This document shows positions 1-12,945 of a stretch of DNA of 64,000 nt, one piece after another. The stretch's first letter is position 1; every line of letters begins with the position of its first letter. The stretch is from Anaeramoeba flamelloides (taxonomy: Eukaryota > Metamonada > Anaeramoebidae). The stretch spans positions 14,756,001-14,820,000 of the forward strand of contig JANTQA010000047.1 of NCBI GenBank assembly GCA_027625915.1. Reading direction: 5' to 3'. The notes beneath the pieces are model-generated. The model was not told where the DNA came from. It was given only the letters and a program-made list of their open reading frames with translations, and searched no databases. Both the position numbers and the translations under genes were made by a program.

Positions 1-3000
1 TTTTAATGTCATTTTCTTTTCCTTTTCCTTTTCCTTTTCCCTTTCCTTTTCCCTTTCCCTTTCCTTCCCCTTCCCCCACCATTTTTAGCTTCAGTTTACT
101 TTCTTTTGAATTTTCATTTTCATTTTCATTTATATTTTGATCTTCCAGAATAATTTCTTTAATTTTTTTTTTTTTTTTTTTTTTTTGTTTATTTTTTTGT
201 TGGCTTGGAATATATCCTTTTAATAACAAAGCACAATCATTTTTTTTATATTTTCTAGCCAAATTTTCTGAAGTTTTACCCTTAAGATTTAATAATTTGT
301 GATTAGCACCATTTTTTAATAATAATTTAATGATTTCGGTATGCCCATTTTTCGATGCTAAATGTAAACAGGTATTACCATTCAACAATCTTTTATTTAT
401 ATCTTTGAAATATTTTAATAATAAATCAAAATTATCAAGAAGACCCTCCTGGGCTGCAAAGTGAACAACAGTCATATCGTTATTTTCCTTAATTATTAAA
501 TTGGGATCAGCTCCACTTTCTAACAACAATTGAATGCATTTTCTCTGTTTCTCGACATTTGGGGATAGTATGGCATCATATATGCAGGTCCACCCTTTGT
601 TATCCTGTACATTCGTATTTGCACCTTCAGCTAATAACTCCTCAATCGCTCTTAATTTTAAAAGCCTTGAAGCATGGTGCAGGGGAGTTCTTCCATCGTT
701 ATCCTTAATATCTACAAATGCTCCCTTAACAACTAAAATTGAAATCGAATGCTCGCGGTTATGTATTGCAGCAGTGTGCAAAGCAGAAAGACCATCGCTG
801 CCCTTTGTGTTAAAATCGCAAACATGATCTGCTAAAATGGCTACACATTCAGAATGGCCATAAGTGGCTGCCAAATATAAGGCAGTGTGCCCATTTCGAT
901 TTTTCAATTCCAAATTTGCACCTTTTTTATATAAGATTGAAACACATTCGTAATGCCCGTTTCTTGCCGCTAAATGAATTGCCGTGCTGCCGCAATTATC
1001 CAATAATTTATGATCACCCCCATATTTTAAAAGCAATTTTAAAAAAAAATAATGCCCATTTGCCTATTAATTTGAATATATATATATATATAAGCGTTTG
1101 TTATGTGTTTAAAATTATTTAATTAGTTTTGATTTTTTTTATATTTTTCCAAATCTTTTTTTTTACTTCCAATTCATTCATTTTGTCAAATTTTCGAAAA
1201 TAAGATATTTTTGAATTAGATAATTTTATCCTAAAATTTTACATTCATATATTTTTTTATTTCAAATACGATTTAAATTGTAATAAAGATTCTTGTGAAT
1301 AAGGCAAAACGATTTGTTGAAAATATTTTAATTTCATTGCAAAAATTTTTTGACATTTTTTTTTTTTTCCATAATATTTTAAAAATAAGAAAATTGTCTT
1401 TTTAAAACATTAAAGAATAAAAAATGTTTACTTCAGGAGGTACATTCCAAATGAATTCCGAAGATACATTCCAAATGAATTCTGGAGATACATTACAAAA
1501 GTAATCCTTTCATTTTGGTTGAAGTCTTTACGATCTTTTATCGACATATTAAAATTTTTTAAAAAATGAAAGTTTATTATTTTTTTTTTTTTGTACTATT
1601 TCAAAGACCCACTTCCCACAAAAATGTAATTAAGAGTAGTATTAATTCATCATGAAATTATTAAATTTGATCAAGTTATTAGTCCAAACGTACCATAACC
1701 CACTCAAATAAAAAAACTAATTTAATGAATATTTTCTTCTGTCTATTTTGAAGGACCCAGTAAGCGAGGCTTTAAAGTAAAACAAACAATAAAATAACAA
1801 AAAAAACACCATTTTTTATAAAAAATAATTTCTTTTCGTTTTAATCTTGGGATAAAGTACCTTAAGAGCCTTAAACAAGATAAAAGGATGGCATCTGTTA
1901 TGTATATTGAAGAATTCATTGGGAACGGATATCCTTAAGAGTTCTGAATTTCATTTATAAATTTTTATTTGATTTTTATCAAATTTTGATTTATTTAATC
2001 ATCAATACAATTCTCATAATTTTAGTTTGTTGGAATTAGAATTGAAATATTCATAATTAAAAATAATAACGGATTAAAAAATCTTTTAAAAAGAAATGCT
2101 TTCTAATATAATACTAAAAATATGATACACTATTTTCAAGAATTAATTTAATTCATAATAAAAATAATTAGATTTCTTTTTTTCGTTTTTATTTTGGAAA
2201 CATGCTAAATTTTTGGAATTCAAAAAATAGATTCATAATTAAAAAATTATTTCCATGATATTAACTCGTCTATCTATTTTGAAAAGTCGAAACGCTAATT
2301 ACAAAAAAAAAATATAATTTCAAGATCTCAATAAGATTTCACTTTTTTATTTTAAAAAATAATAGTACAGATCTCATCACACCGTATAAAAATTAACAAA
2401 AAAAAAGGAACATTTTTTTTAAAAATAAATTCCTTTTTTTGGTGAATTCCACCCTAGACAAACCAAATTCTTAATATTTTCGATTTAAAGACTTTTTCAA
2501 AAATTGTGTAATGTTTTATAAATTATTTTAAAAGTAAATTTATGAACACAAAATTAATAGACTCAAGGAATGGAATCAATATACTGAATTTCTACTAAAG
2601 TGTAAAAATAACACCATTTTTATAAGATCACGTTTGGGTGTTTAGACAATTATTTAACATTGATCAGTTTCGTCTAGATGATTATAAAAAGACTTTTGGA
2701 AATGAATAAAAATAATTTTTGATTGAATTTCTACACTTTTTACGTTATTAAATCGAATAATGGGAATTCATTCACAAAAACAATGCAAATAAACCCAAAT
2801 AATAATTTTTGTCTCATTGTTGGCTGTATTCCAAAAGAAAAGACCACAGCCTCCCAGATTTTTAGATTTTCTATGAAATTTAAAGTCTGAAATTTTCCAT
2901 AATTTTTTTGAACCTAAAAAGACGTTTAATATTAAAACAATTTTGACCACTTTTAATTTGAAGATAAACAATTATTTTGCTGAATTTGATAAATAACTAC

Positions 3001-4243
3001 AATTATGAAACAGGCCTTTGAGACTTTTTTTTTCAATTTTGTGCTTCTTTTTTTACACTTTTTGGTGTTAATTTTGATTTTGACTGGCTCTAGTAAAAGC
3101 CACTTCAATACAGATTTCAGTTTTGTTGCCAAACAATGAGAAAAATATAGAAAGTACACGAGAAAAAAAACTTACAGCAGCACGGTGAACAGGTGACCAG
3201 CTATTGTTGTCTGTAGTATTTGGGTCTGTACCATTTTTTAAAAGAAACTGGACACAATTACAATACCTTTCCCATCCTCTCGAAGACCAAAATAGGGCCA
3301 TTTGAATGGGGGCCCACCCTCTATGGTCTTTCATATTAACCTTTGCGCCATTTTTGATCAAATACTTTACGATATCAGAGTGGCCCTCTTTGGTTGCAAA
3401 GTGAAGGGCAGTTTCACCGTCTTGCTCGATCATATTCACATCTGCTCCAAACTTGATCAGCATTTTTAAAGCACGTAACTGGCCATTACTGCTCACAATC
3501 ATGAGAGGAGTCATTTTAGATTTTGGGCAGATTTGGTTGATCTTTTGAATTTTTGTTCCAGACAAAAGCGCCACACAAACAGTTTGGCCAAATGTTTTCG
3601 CAAGTTGCCTTGCGGTTTTCTTGTTGTGCGTCAAAATGCCCCTGTCTGCGTTGTGCCCAAGCAAAATCGCTACAACCTCTGGGTGCCCGTTTCTTGCAGC
3701 GACATGCAGGGGCGTCTTCCCCTTTGTGCTTTGTGAGTTGATCTGCGCCTTGTACTTGAGTAGCATTTTGGCAGCCTGGTAGAACCCGTTCGCACACGCC
3801 CGGTGGAGGGGCCTCCAGGCGTTGTTGTCCTGTGCGTTTGGATCCGCTCCGTTTTTCAATAGCAGCTTGATCACGGTAAGCTGTGCGTGTGGTGCAGACT
3901 TCCACTGCAGGGGGATGTGCAACGCCGTACATCCCCTTTTGTCCCTTGAATTGACATCCGCACCATTCGACAGTAATGTTAAAACACATGTTGTGTTCCC
4001 ATTCATAACCGCATGGTGGAGCGCAGTATACCCGTTTTTGTCTTTGAAATTCCTTGACGGGTTGCACCCATGAGAAATTAATAGCTTTAAGATCTCATCG
4101 TTGCCCCTCTTCGCAGAAATGTGGAGTGGTGTTTGCCCAGTCTTGGGATCGACCACATTGATTTTTTTTTCTAATTGTAAACATTCACGAACTTTTGTGG
4201 TGTTTCCTTCATTGATCACCTCAATTAGTCTTGAAAGATTCAT
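1..4243 (-). CDS. Ankyrin-repeat protein, two visible exons, 3' end beyond window
   Basis: Exon 1 is 4243-3176 and exon 2 is 1063-1, still open at the left edge, giving at least 710 residues. The start is the ATG at 4243 (MNLSRLIEV); an in-frame TTG upstream at 4249 is not a credible start. About 17-18 ankyrin repeats follow with TPLHxAAxxGH and LLLxxGADxN signatures. The exon 1 donor (GTAAG at 3175) and the AG at 1065-1064 join in phase 0, so one ankyrin repeat reads across the junction (SPVHRAA then ANGHYFFLKLLLKYGGD), which is the main support for the splice. Repeats 3 and 9 share an insertion before LLKNGxDPN, suggesting a block duplication. After the repeats comes a Lys-rich stretch, then Asn-Glu and Gly-Lys/Glu repeats at 130-1. 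No enzymatic domain is visible; ankyrin stacks usually bind proteins, but the partner is unknown. The middle of exon 1 is much richer in GC than its surroundings. Confidence 0.93.
1064..3175 (-). other. Large intron (2112 bp) of the ankyrin gene
   Basis: It is bounded by GTAAG at the donor and AG at the acceptor. It is roughly ten times longer than the introns at 10085 and 29302. It holds a short TA run at 1078-1092, a 24 bp tandem repeat at 1436-1500 and many A/T homopolymers. I found no further ankyrin exon in it, and the flanking exons already join into a complete repeat. Open frames at 2768-3159 on the minus strand lie inside the intron, look non-coding, and partly extend exon 1 past its donor. 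Confidence 0.7.
1424..1504 (+). repeat. 24 bp tandem repeat that reads as an octapeptide micro-ORF
   Basis: Units at 1436-1459 and 1460-1483 plus a partial unit to 1500 differ at few positions. Because the period is divisible by 3, an ATG at 1424 reads through all units to a TAA at 1502 as 26 residues, MFTSGG followed by TFQMNSED, TFQMNSGD and TLQK. It lies antisense inside the ankyrin intron. Coding status is unproven; it could equally be a plain minisatellite. Confidence 0.45.
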
Positions 4244-4279
4244 GATCAAAAATTATTGTTTTGTTGAATTTTTTTTTTT

Positions 4280-4313
<34 letters not shown>

Positions 4314-6959
4314 CAATAAAACTGCTGTTTGGATTTTTGAGAAAGTTCAAAAATTGTAAAGGATTGCTTAGGCTTTTTTGAAAAAATTTCAAAAGAAAAA
4401 ATGACAAAAAGGAAATAATCAGAAAAATAAAATCTGTTAGTTGAGAATGAAAATTTTTATTTTTTGTCTTCAAATTTTAAAAAGAACATTTTGATGTGTT
4501 TACAAATCTCGTATTTTTCATTCAGTCACCAATTGCCATGGTAATGCAAAATTGGAAAAGGTTCTCTTTTTTTTACAACAATTTATTATTTAAGAAAACT
4601 AACCATATTACTTATAAATTTTAAAAAAAAGTTTTTTTTTTTTTTAAACAAAATTTTCACAAAAAGAAACCTTTTGTGACAACAAACAAAGAAAAAAGAG
4701 CAAATAAACATAAATAAATCAAATCTTTTTTAAGGGACTGGTACAAGTAAATTCCACCGCTACAAATACAATTTTTATTCGTATTAAGTTACCGATACAG
4801 TAAAAAAAAATCTAATTTGAGTCAATTTGATAGTAAATTCAAAAAAATGTTGCCATATTCTTGAAATTTCAAAATAAAGAAAAAATATTATTTCTTTCAA
4901 GATCAAACTTAATTTTAATTCTAATTTTACAAAAGAAATTGCACTTTTTTAAAAGTTTGGTTCCATGTTATCTCACCCATAAAAAGTTTAAAATTTCATA
5001 ATAATTCAAAATTATTAAAAAAAAAAATATTATCTTTGGAAGAAAGAAAGAAATCTTATTGTCTATGAAGGGTGGTAAAAATAAAATTGAAAAATGAAAA
5101 AGACAAAGATTTGAAAAAAATCAAAGTATAAAAAATCTACTTATTAATTCAAAAAAATTACAATAATGGATTAAACTTGTAAAAATGTAATTTCTTTTTA
5201 AAAACTCAGGGGTTAGATCTTATTTTCTTCTGTTTGAACAAATAGAAAGTAAAATTAGAATTAGTATCAAGATAAAAAAGTTTCATAAAAATACTTTATT
5301 AAAATCTACAAAATTCAACTGAAAACATAAAGAGATAATTTTGAATTTTAACAAAATAATTAATAATAAATAACCCCTTTCTTCAAGTCAATTATTAATA
5401 ACCAAAGATTAAAAATATCAATATTCTTTTATTATTATTTCTCAATTTTTATTAATATTTTCAAACAAATAAAATTAAATCCAAAAGCAAATGTAATCAA
5501 AAACCACAAATAACTTATTTTAATAAAATCAATTTGTTATTTATACTCATAAAAAAATGGAAAAAAAAAAGAATATTAATTGATTAAATTTCAATAAATT
5601 TAGTAAAATATTCAAACTAAAAGAAATGTTCACATTATTTCTGATCTTCAATCATTAAGGTATTATCAACACAATAACACATACTGAAATTATAATATCT
5701 GAGATTATATTAAAAAATATATTAGTACCCTTTTGTTATAGACTCTCTAAACATTCTAAAAAAAAAAAAATGAAAAATCTTTTTTTTTACTAATGTCTAA
5801 AATTACTTTTCTAAAAAATTAATATTTTTTTTTAAAAAAAATCAATTAAATTAAATTTCTCAAATTTTTTTTTATTCTGGTATTATTTTTAAGAATATTT
5901 TGCCAAATCCACGAAAGTATAATTTTCGAAATATATTTCTATTGTTGAACAGAATTTTCTCAACAAATATTCTCCAAATCCAATTATGACGGGATTCTAT
6001 TAATCAGAATTTATTTTTTTTTTCAAAATGCTACTTTCAAAGAGAGAATCAAGTTTCATTAATATTAGTTCTGATTTTTATGTGTAATTATATCATACAT
6101 TTGGTAAAAATAATTAATTTACTGGTTACTAACTTTTAACATTTTTAAATAAATATTATGCACTTCAACAAAATATTTTTTCTTTCTTTTTCTTCATTTT
6201 TTTTTATTTTTTGTTCTTAATAAAATAATTAAACACTTTTTTTCATTTACTCTTGTAAAAAGTTCAGTTATATTTTATAGATATTTTTTTAATTTTTGAT
6301 AAATACTAGCATCTCATTATTTATTAGTAATAAATGATTATTGGATTTATTTAAAAGTTTTTATACGGTATTCATATAAATTGAACTTAAAAAAAAAATG
6401 AAACTAAACAGCTTTCTAAAATAAAAAAATATATAAAAAATTGATTTTAGCTTCGCTTCTTTTGATATTTATTATTTTCGAAAATAATCCCTAAATTCAT
6501 ATTAATTATTCTTTTAAACACATACAATATTAATTTATCTTATTTTACACAATTCTTAATTAATTTTAAAAAAATATTTCATTAATACGAATAGGGGGTT
6601 CAATAAATAGACAATAAAGGTGAAACCACATCAGATTTTATCAGATCATAATTTAAAAGTAATTCCTATTTCATACTTTATAAATTTTAGACAAATTTAC
6701 ACCCCCTGTAAATGAAAAAAATAATAACTTGATCAAAACATAGAGATCTTGAAAAAAAAAAAAATTGATGATGATGATGTTTATTTATGGGGAGGAAAAA
6801 TCGAATGATTTGTCGCCTTGTAAAAGAGGAGTTTTGTTGAGAAAATGAACTTCAAATGAATACTGTAAAAAAATTGTATACCCAAATCAAGAAGATATGG
6901 ATTATTTTTACAACATCTGAAGAGAAAAGTTTGATCATTTCAGAACAGTCCTCGTAGAA

Positions 6960-7095
6960 GAAAAATATAAAAAAGTAAAAAGAAAGAAGAGAATAAGAAT
7001 AAAAGAGAAGAAAAGAAAGAATAAAGATAAAAAAAAAAAAAAAGAGAGAGAGAGAGAGAAGAGGATGAAACGAGTTGGAGAGGGAGGGTTTAGGA
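6960..7095 (+). repeat. Purine-only tract with GA microsatellite
   Basis: This is about 130 bases of nearly uninterrupted purines on the plus strand, including AGAGAGAG runs near 7040-7060, ending in GAGGGAGGG. Such tracts can form triplexes in vitro; nothing here shows a function. Confidence 0.6.
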
Positions 7096-8940
7096 AAGAA
7101 ATTATTGTTGTGAATTCTGATTAATTATTGCTCTAATTTTCAAATTTTTAAGAAAGAATTCCAAAAAAAAAAAAATTAATAATCATTTTAAAAAAAAAGA
7201 ACAAAAAACAAGAAATTAAACGAGTGATCAGATAAAAAGAGATTTTTATTATGGTTTGATCCCTGGTTGGTGTATTGATTTAACATTTACAAAGGTAATA
7301 ATTACCCATTAAAAAATAATCATGGAGTCTCAACTTGTAATCGCAGTAGATTTATTAAAAATAAAAAATCACAGATAATATCAATATTCAAATTCTTTAT
7401 ATTTAATTTTTAAATATCTTCATTGAATGTTTCTATTTACAAAATTTAGAATTGAAAGACAATAGTTGAATCTAAATATTTAAGAAAAAATAGCAAATTT
7501 AATTTTTCAATCTGAATATTATATCCCTCTATCTCTCTTTTGATTTAATTCATATTACCACCTTTAAAATTATAGAAAAAGTTAAATCAGAATCAGTGTA
7601 TAATATCAAAATTGGATAATTTCACTTTTTTACGAATCCCCAATTGGATGGGAGAATGGTTTACTTATTTTCATAGGTTTTATTTCAATATTAACATTCA
7701 AAATACTTATCCAATACTATTTTATTCATTTTTTTTTTAAATATAAAAAAAAGCCACAATAGAATGCTGATATAAGAGTCAATAGGGAAAACATTTTTCT
7801 TTTCGGAAAAATTATTAAAGTTCAAAATTGGTAAAATTCTCATTTTTTTCAAAATAGTCAATTCCATTGAAATATATTGACTGTGGGTATTTAAAGCCCC
7901 CCTTTACAGGTTGGTTAAGGTATTTTATGTTTAGTTAGAATACGTTAGAGTAGGTTTGGATGGTATTTCAGGGATTTTTGATTAGGATTTTGAAACAAAA
8001 ATCATTAAGAGACCAATTAGACGTTTCAAACTTGTTTTAAGGAGAAAAAAATTTCCACTTAACCTTTTTATTTTAACATTGCGTTTTGAATAAATTTTTC
8101 AAAAAATTTACTTTTGATGATTTCGAGATTTTGAATTTTCTACAATTTAAGTAATAAAATACAACCAATCACAAAATAATCTTTTTTCTTTCCACAATTA
8201 TAAAAAACACTAAAAAACTTTCAAACCAATAATAATCATAAAACTCATTAAAAAATATGAAAAATTTCAGTTTGACCACTTTTGAAATTTGATAATATAC
8301 CCTTCATTTCTCAAATTGGATGAGAGAATTCAATGTAACATTATATTGTAAATTTTTTTATACCCGATAAAATGAATTCAATTATTTTTCAATAAGCCCT
8401 TAGAATACCAAAAACAACGAGACCAAGTGAAAGTATAAAGCTTTATTTTGGATCATCTTGGGAAATTGATAAAAAAGTAAAAATTTTGACTTTATAACAC
8501 GTACCTCCTTATATAAATTGTTTATTTTAACTTTTTTGTTAAAATAAAACAAATAGTCTCATTTTCTTTTTCCTTACAAAGTACAAAATTGCTTAAAGTA
8601 GAATTTCAAATAATAAAAATGTTGTGTAAATTTTTCTTTTTCTGGATTGATCGCTAAAATTCAAATCTAAAGTATAAAATACTTTTTGCAGATAATTAGT
8701 TGTGGAAATGCACTCTTTTAAAAAAATAATAATTCTTTTCTCTAAAGAAGACAAAGATTATTCTCAATCAAGTTTAATTGAATCTTTTTGAAAATAAGGA
8801 ATCTTTTAGCTTTTGGAAAAGCTGGAATTTGAGTTATTGGTTAATTACAATTTTAGTTTATCCAATAATGCAATAGGATAACCAAGATCTGTTTTCGAAA
8901 ACATAAGAACCTATTGTTTTATTGTTAAGTCTTTTGTATA

Positions 8941-9412
8941 CAGTGATCATAATAAAGTGCGCCCATGGACTATAATCTGTGTTTCAAAATATTATCCGTG
9001 CTTTTTTTTCTTCTTGTACCAAGGCAACATCCAATCGACTACCAAATAGTATACCTAAGTTCAAATCAATTTTGAAAGTAAAAGTTTTGGTATGTTAAGT
9101 AAAATTTAAATTATTCATGTAAATAGTTGAAAATTTTCCAGTTTTTTTGAATTTTTTTGTTATTTTTTATTTTTCAGTAAAAATTTCTTTAAAATTAACT
9201 CGATTTTTTGATAAAAATTTTAAAATTTGATCTTTCATTTTTAGAAATTCTTTTTGAATATTAGAACTTTAAGAGACCAATACCATATTTATTTAGGGTT
9301 TATTATCAGTTTCTTTGATTAGTTAAGCTATAGGTCTTCTATAACATAAAAACAATCTTTTTATTTTGAAACACACATTAAATTTTTTAGACATGCTTTA
9401 ATTTGACTACAG
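8941..9412. mobile_element. Non-autonomous Tc1/mariner-like element (family H), 472 bp
   Basis: The left end starts CAGTGATCA directly after TA (8939-8940). The right end closes as GACTACAG followed by TA (9413-9414). The arms pair over about 50 bases, including a shared TGTGTTTCAAAATA block. A TA target duplication and CAGT terminus are typical of Tc1/mariner. There is no transposase frame inside. An inverted half copy lies at 27640-27871. Confidence 0.7.
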
Positions 9413-9799
9413 TAGTATTGTAAGAATTTGAAAAAATAAAAGAGGCACCTATCTTCTGGCACTAGTCACTAAATACAAATACTGTTATTGTCCAATTACT
9501 AAAACGATAATGTTCTTTCAATTTCTCAAATATTCCGACTAATTATTTGTTGAAAAAACCAAAGAACCTCAGCAAAATAAATTAGAAATGATATTCCTAA
9601 CAATTCAAAATTACACTTTCTTTATTGAGCTTTAATATCAAAAATGTCAAAGTATAATTTGATTTTAAGAGTAATTAAAATCTTATATTAAATGATCATT
9701 TTTTTTAATTTCAAGATCCTTTACAAATAGATAATTTTTCTTTCTTTTCCAAAACCCAATAAATTTTTTCATTCCAGAACTCTACTAAGCAAAGGATAG

Positions 9800-12380
9800 A
9801 TGTCTTCTCAATTATTAAGAAACTTACATGGTAAAATTCTTGGAATTGAACCAGATCCAATCAATAAACAATATATAATCACAGTTGAAAATCAAGGCAT
9901 TTGCAGCTTTGATCTCGAAAATGGTACTATTACCAAATCATATAACATTAGCCCCAATACGCTATTAACCCACCCATCGTTTTTCCATCCAAATTTAGAA
10001 AAATATGTTGTTATTCAAGATTCAAATACCATCTTGACTCTCAATTTTGAAGATAAAAATTTTGAAGATGCAACAAAAACAAAAGTAAGACCACAAACCA
10101 TTCCTTTTTTTTTTTCTTTTTCTTCTTACTCCCCATCATTACCAAACTCAAAACGCCAATAACCATCCACTTGATTGACCCTAATTCTTTTCTTGCTTTA
10201 ATTAATAAATTTTTTTTTTATTTATTTTTTTTTTTGATTGATTACGAATTACTTATAACTAAAAAAAAAAACAAAAGATCAAAGGCAATATCAAATTTTC
10301 TTTAACATCTAAAAAACTTGGAAACAATTTTTTACTTATTGACACAAACGGTACCGTCTCTGTCTTTAGTTTGAAAACTTTAAAAGTGACAAGTGAAAAG
10401 AAGCTTTTAATGGATGAGGGATCAAATGAAAATGTCTTGTGGAGCAAATTATTTGAAAAAAGGGACGACATAATTTTATTAGTTCTTTCAAAAAGAGAAT
10501 CAAACCAACAACAAGCCTTTGTACTAAGAAAATATTTCATCAAAAAGATCAAAAATAATGCGAAATTTGCAATTCTTGATACAACACCTTTTATTCTCCA
10601 GCCACCTTTGCCAGTGAAAAATTTAACAACACAACAAGAAAAAGAAAACCAAAACAAAAAGAAAAACAAAAACAAAAAAAGAAAAAAAAATAAGAATCAA
10701 AAGAACAACACTAGCAATACAACTTTTGACTTAGCAAAAGACCAACCAGCAATTGTCCAATGTTGTTATTCTTTACCATCACAATTGCTTTGTATTTGGT
10801 GGGATATAAATTTACTTTCTGTTTATAAATTTGATTTAAAAAAAGATCCAACCTTGATGTGGTATGAAAAACAAAACATTGGTGGCAAAGCAAACGAATG
10901 TAATTTAATTCTATCACAAGACAAATTAGTCTATTTTCTTTGCCATTCAACAGAAAGTAAGAAAATTAATTTAAATTTATTAAATTTAGAATATGGTGTT
11001 AATCAGTCCTCAGTTGAAATTAATTTAAAAAAAAAGGTGAAAAATGTGAAATTAGGTCCATTGTGCCGTATCAATAATTTTAATGATAATAAGAATAACA
11101 AAGACAAATTGTTAATAACCGATCTGTTATTAGCAGTAGGAAGTGAGCTTTGGCTTTGTTCATTTGAAAAAGAAAATTATTTACCATTACTTTCTTCATG
11201 TCTCCAGAAAAAGAATACTACTACCACTACTACTAATAATACTACAATAATGAAAAACACTGGTACTAACATTAAAGAAAGTGAAGATGAATTTAAAAGT
11301 TTTGTTATAATTGATTTAGAACGAAGATTAAATGAAAAAACTTCCAATGATAATTCGAAGAGCAGTAAAAGAAATAGAAACGTAAACCGAAATGAAAATG
11401 GTTTAACAAATAAATTCCAATCACCAATAATTCTAGAATTAGAAAATTCAAATGAAATTTGGGAAAAAACAGTTGAACAAGAAGAAAAAATGAAAAAAAG
11501 CTTAATTGAATTAATTAACTTATTAGAAAATAATGATGATAATGATCATAATAATAAAAAAAAAAAGAAGAAAAAAAAAAATAAAAAAGAAAAAGAAAAT
11601 CAAAAAAAAAAAATTCAAAAAATATTTGATTTACTCTTCAAAAATAAAACTGAAATCAAGTATACAATTCCAAACAATTTATTATTAAAACTCTTACAGG
11701 GTATTTTCAGATCAAATGAAGAAAATCTCTTAAGGGAATTATTATTACAAAATTATTTAAATACATCACAAATACCAAATTTAATTGAACTATTTATTGA
11801 ATATAATAATTTAAATATATTGATTTTGGCTTGTAATCACATTAAAGATATTTCGGAATCAGATATTCTATTATTATTGAAACATGCCCTCAAATTAATA
11901 AATGGCGAATTTTCCCTCAATTCTAAAGACACTCTTTTTTTAAAAAGACAATTCATGAAATCATTAGTTCTTTCTGAATTAATACCAAAAATAATCAATC
12001 TACCAATTAATCCAATATTTATCCACCAAATTTTAAAGAAACTTGACAACAAAGAGGCTGCTTTATTGTTAGAAATTTTTAATTATTGGATCACCTATAT
12101 GAATAAAAAGCATTTCCAACCAAGATGGAGATCATTTCAAGTAATCTTTGAATGGATAAATTTACTAATCGATTCTCATTTCCAAACTTTCATTTTTAAT
12201 TCCAATTCTAGAAAGGTCTTATTAGAATTACAAGTTAATGTCGAAAATTTTGTTAAATTTTGTAAAAATATTGATGAATTATCAGGATTAATAGAAAGTA
12301 CACAAATTGGCGAAAAGGGTAACCAAGACTTTTATTCGGTTCAAGTTTTACACATTGATTTTTTACAAGAAAATAATTAA
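9800..12380 (+). CDS. NOL11: NOL11-like nucleolar protein, U3 snoRNP / t-UTP component
   Basis: Exons are 9800-10084 and 10278-12380, joined in phase 0 across a 193 bp GTAAGA...AAAAG intron, giving 795 residues (human NOL11 is about 719). The N-terminal part (roughly residues 1-350) has the short hydrophobic strand pattern of a beta-propeller, for example CSFDLENGTI and GTVSVFSL. A Lys/Asn-rich insert interrupts it near residue 210, and further low-complexity inserts lie in the middle. The C-terminal third is helical; WINLLIDSHFQTFIF followed by a Leu-rich segment resembles the NOL11 C-terminus. In animals NOL11 belongs to the transcription-coupled SSU processome subcomplex and supports rDNA transcription and early pre-18S processing in the nucleolus. 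The assignment rests on recalled family features, so a divergent propeller protein of another t-UTP type (UTP8-like) is the main alternative. Confidence 0.7.
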
Positions 12381-12619
12381 TATTAATTATTCTAATAGTT
12401 TTTCAAAATTATAAATATAAATAATAAGAAATAAGAAATATTCACTTTTTTTTTTTTTTTTTTTGAAATTTTAGCAGATTCAGTAATTTACAAATTACAA
12501 ATTGACTAAAGTGTTGATGGAAAATTAATGAATAGCTAAATTAAAAAGACAAAAGTTATGAGATGAATATATTTTTTTATATATTTTTATTATGGAAGAG
12601 AGGCGATTCAACAAAATTA

Positions 12620-12945
12620 AAGTTTGTTTGCCGTTAGGTTTTTTTTTAATTTTTAGAAATAAATCAAAAATTTATCGAATTGTCAGTTCATTTCTTAAAT
12701 AAAAAAAAAATATCGTTAGATTTTCTAGATTTTTCTCTTTTTTTTGGAAAATCAATAGTTTTTCGTTCGGTTTTTTTTGAGTTTTCTATTTATCTGGAAA
12801 ATCAATAGATTTTCTAATAAAATAGAAAACCTCAAAAAAACCTAGAACACTTTACAAATAAAACAGAAAAGCTCAAAAAAAGCACCTTTAGGATTTTTAT
12901 ATTACTAGAAATTAAAAAAAAAACTAGGCACTGTATGGCACTTTC
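12620..12945. repeat. Family D foldback repeat cluster
   Basis: Several overlapping inverted segments built from TTAGGTTTTTTTT, TTTTAGAAATAAA and AAAATCAATAGATTTTCT pair with each other within 320 bp. The same words recur at 26600-26780, 30135-30400, 30965-31070 and 56190-56480. This copy ends with ACTAGGCACTGTATGGCAC. Confidence 0.55.

Larger units (their letters stand above)
4244..9799. other. Intergenic, mostly unassigned AT-rich sequence
   Basis: It lies between the divergent ankyrin and NOL11-like genes. It holds a T tract of about 33 with few interruptions just upstream of the ankyrin start (about 4270-4313), many A/T homopolymers, a purine-rich tract at 6960-7095, a GT-rich patch at 7885-7975 and one Tc1-like element at 8941-9412. 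I saw no open frame with protein-like composition. Confidence 0.6.

Noticed and set aside
534-1122. Plus-strand open frames over the ankyrin exon 2
   Set aside because: They are antisense to a well-supported ankyrin coding frame on the minus strand.
6760-6860. Short stretch reading DDDDVYLWGGK on the plus strand, like an RCC1 or kelch repeat
   Set aside because: The frame stops after 13 codons, no neighbouring repeat or splice context supports it, and the match is too short.
7600-8345. Possible element with ends near 7596 and 8345
   Set aside because: The TTGGATGRGAGAAT words are direct rather than inverted, and no clean arms or duplication could be found.
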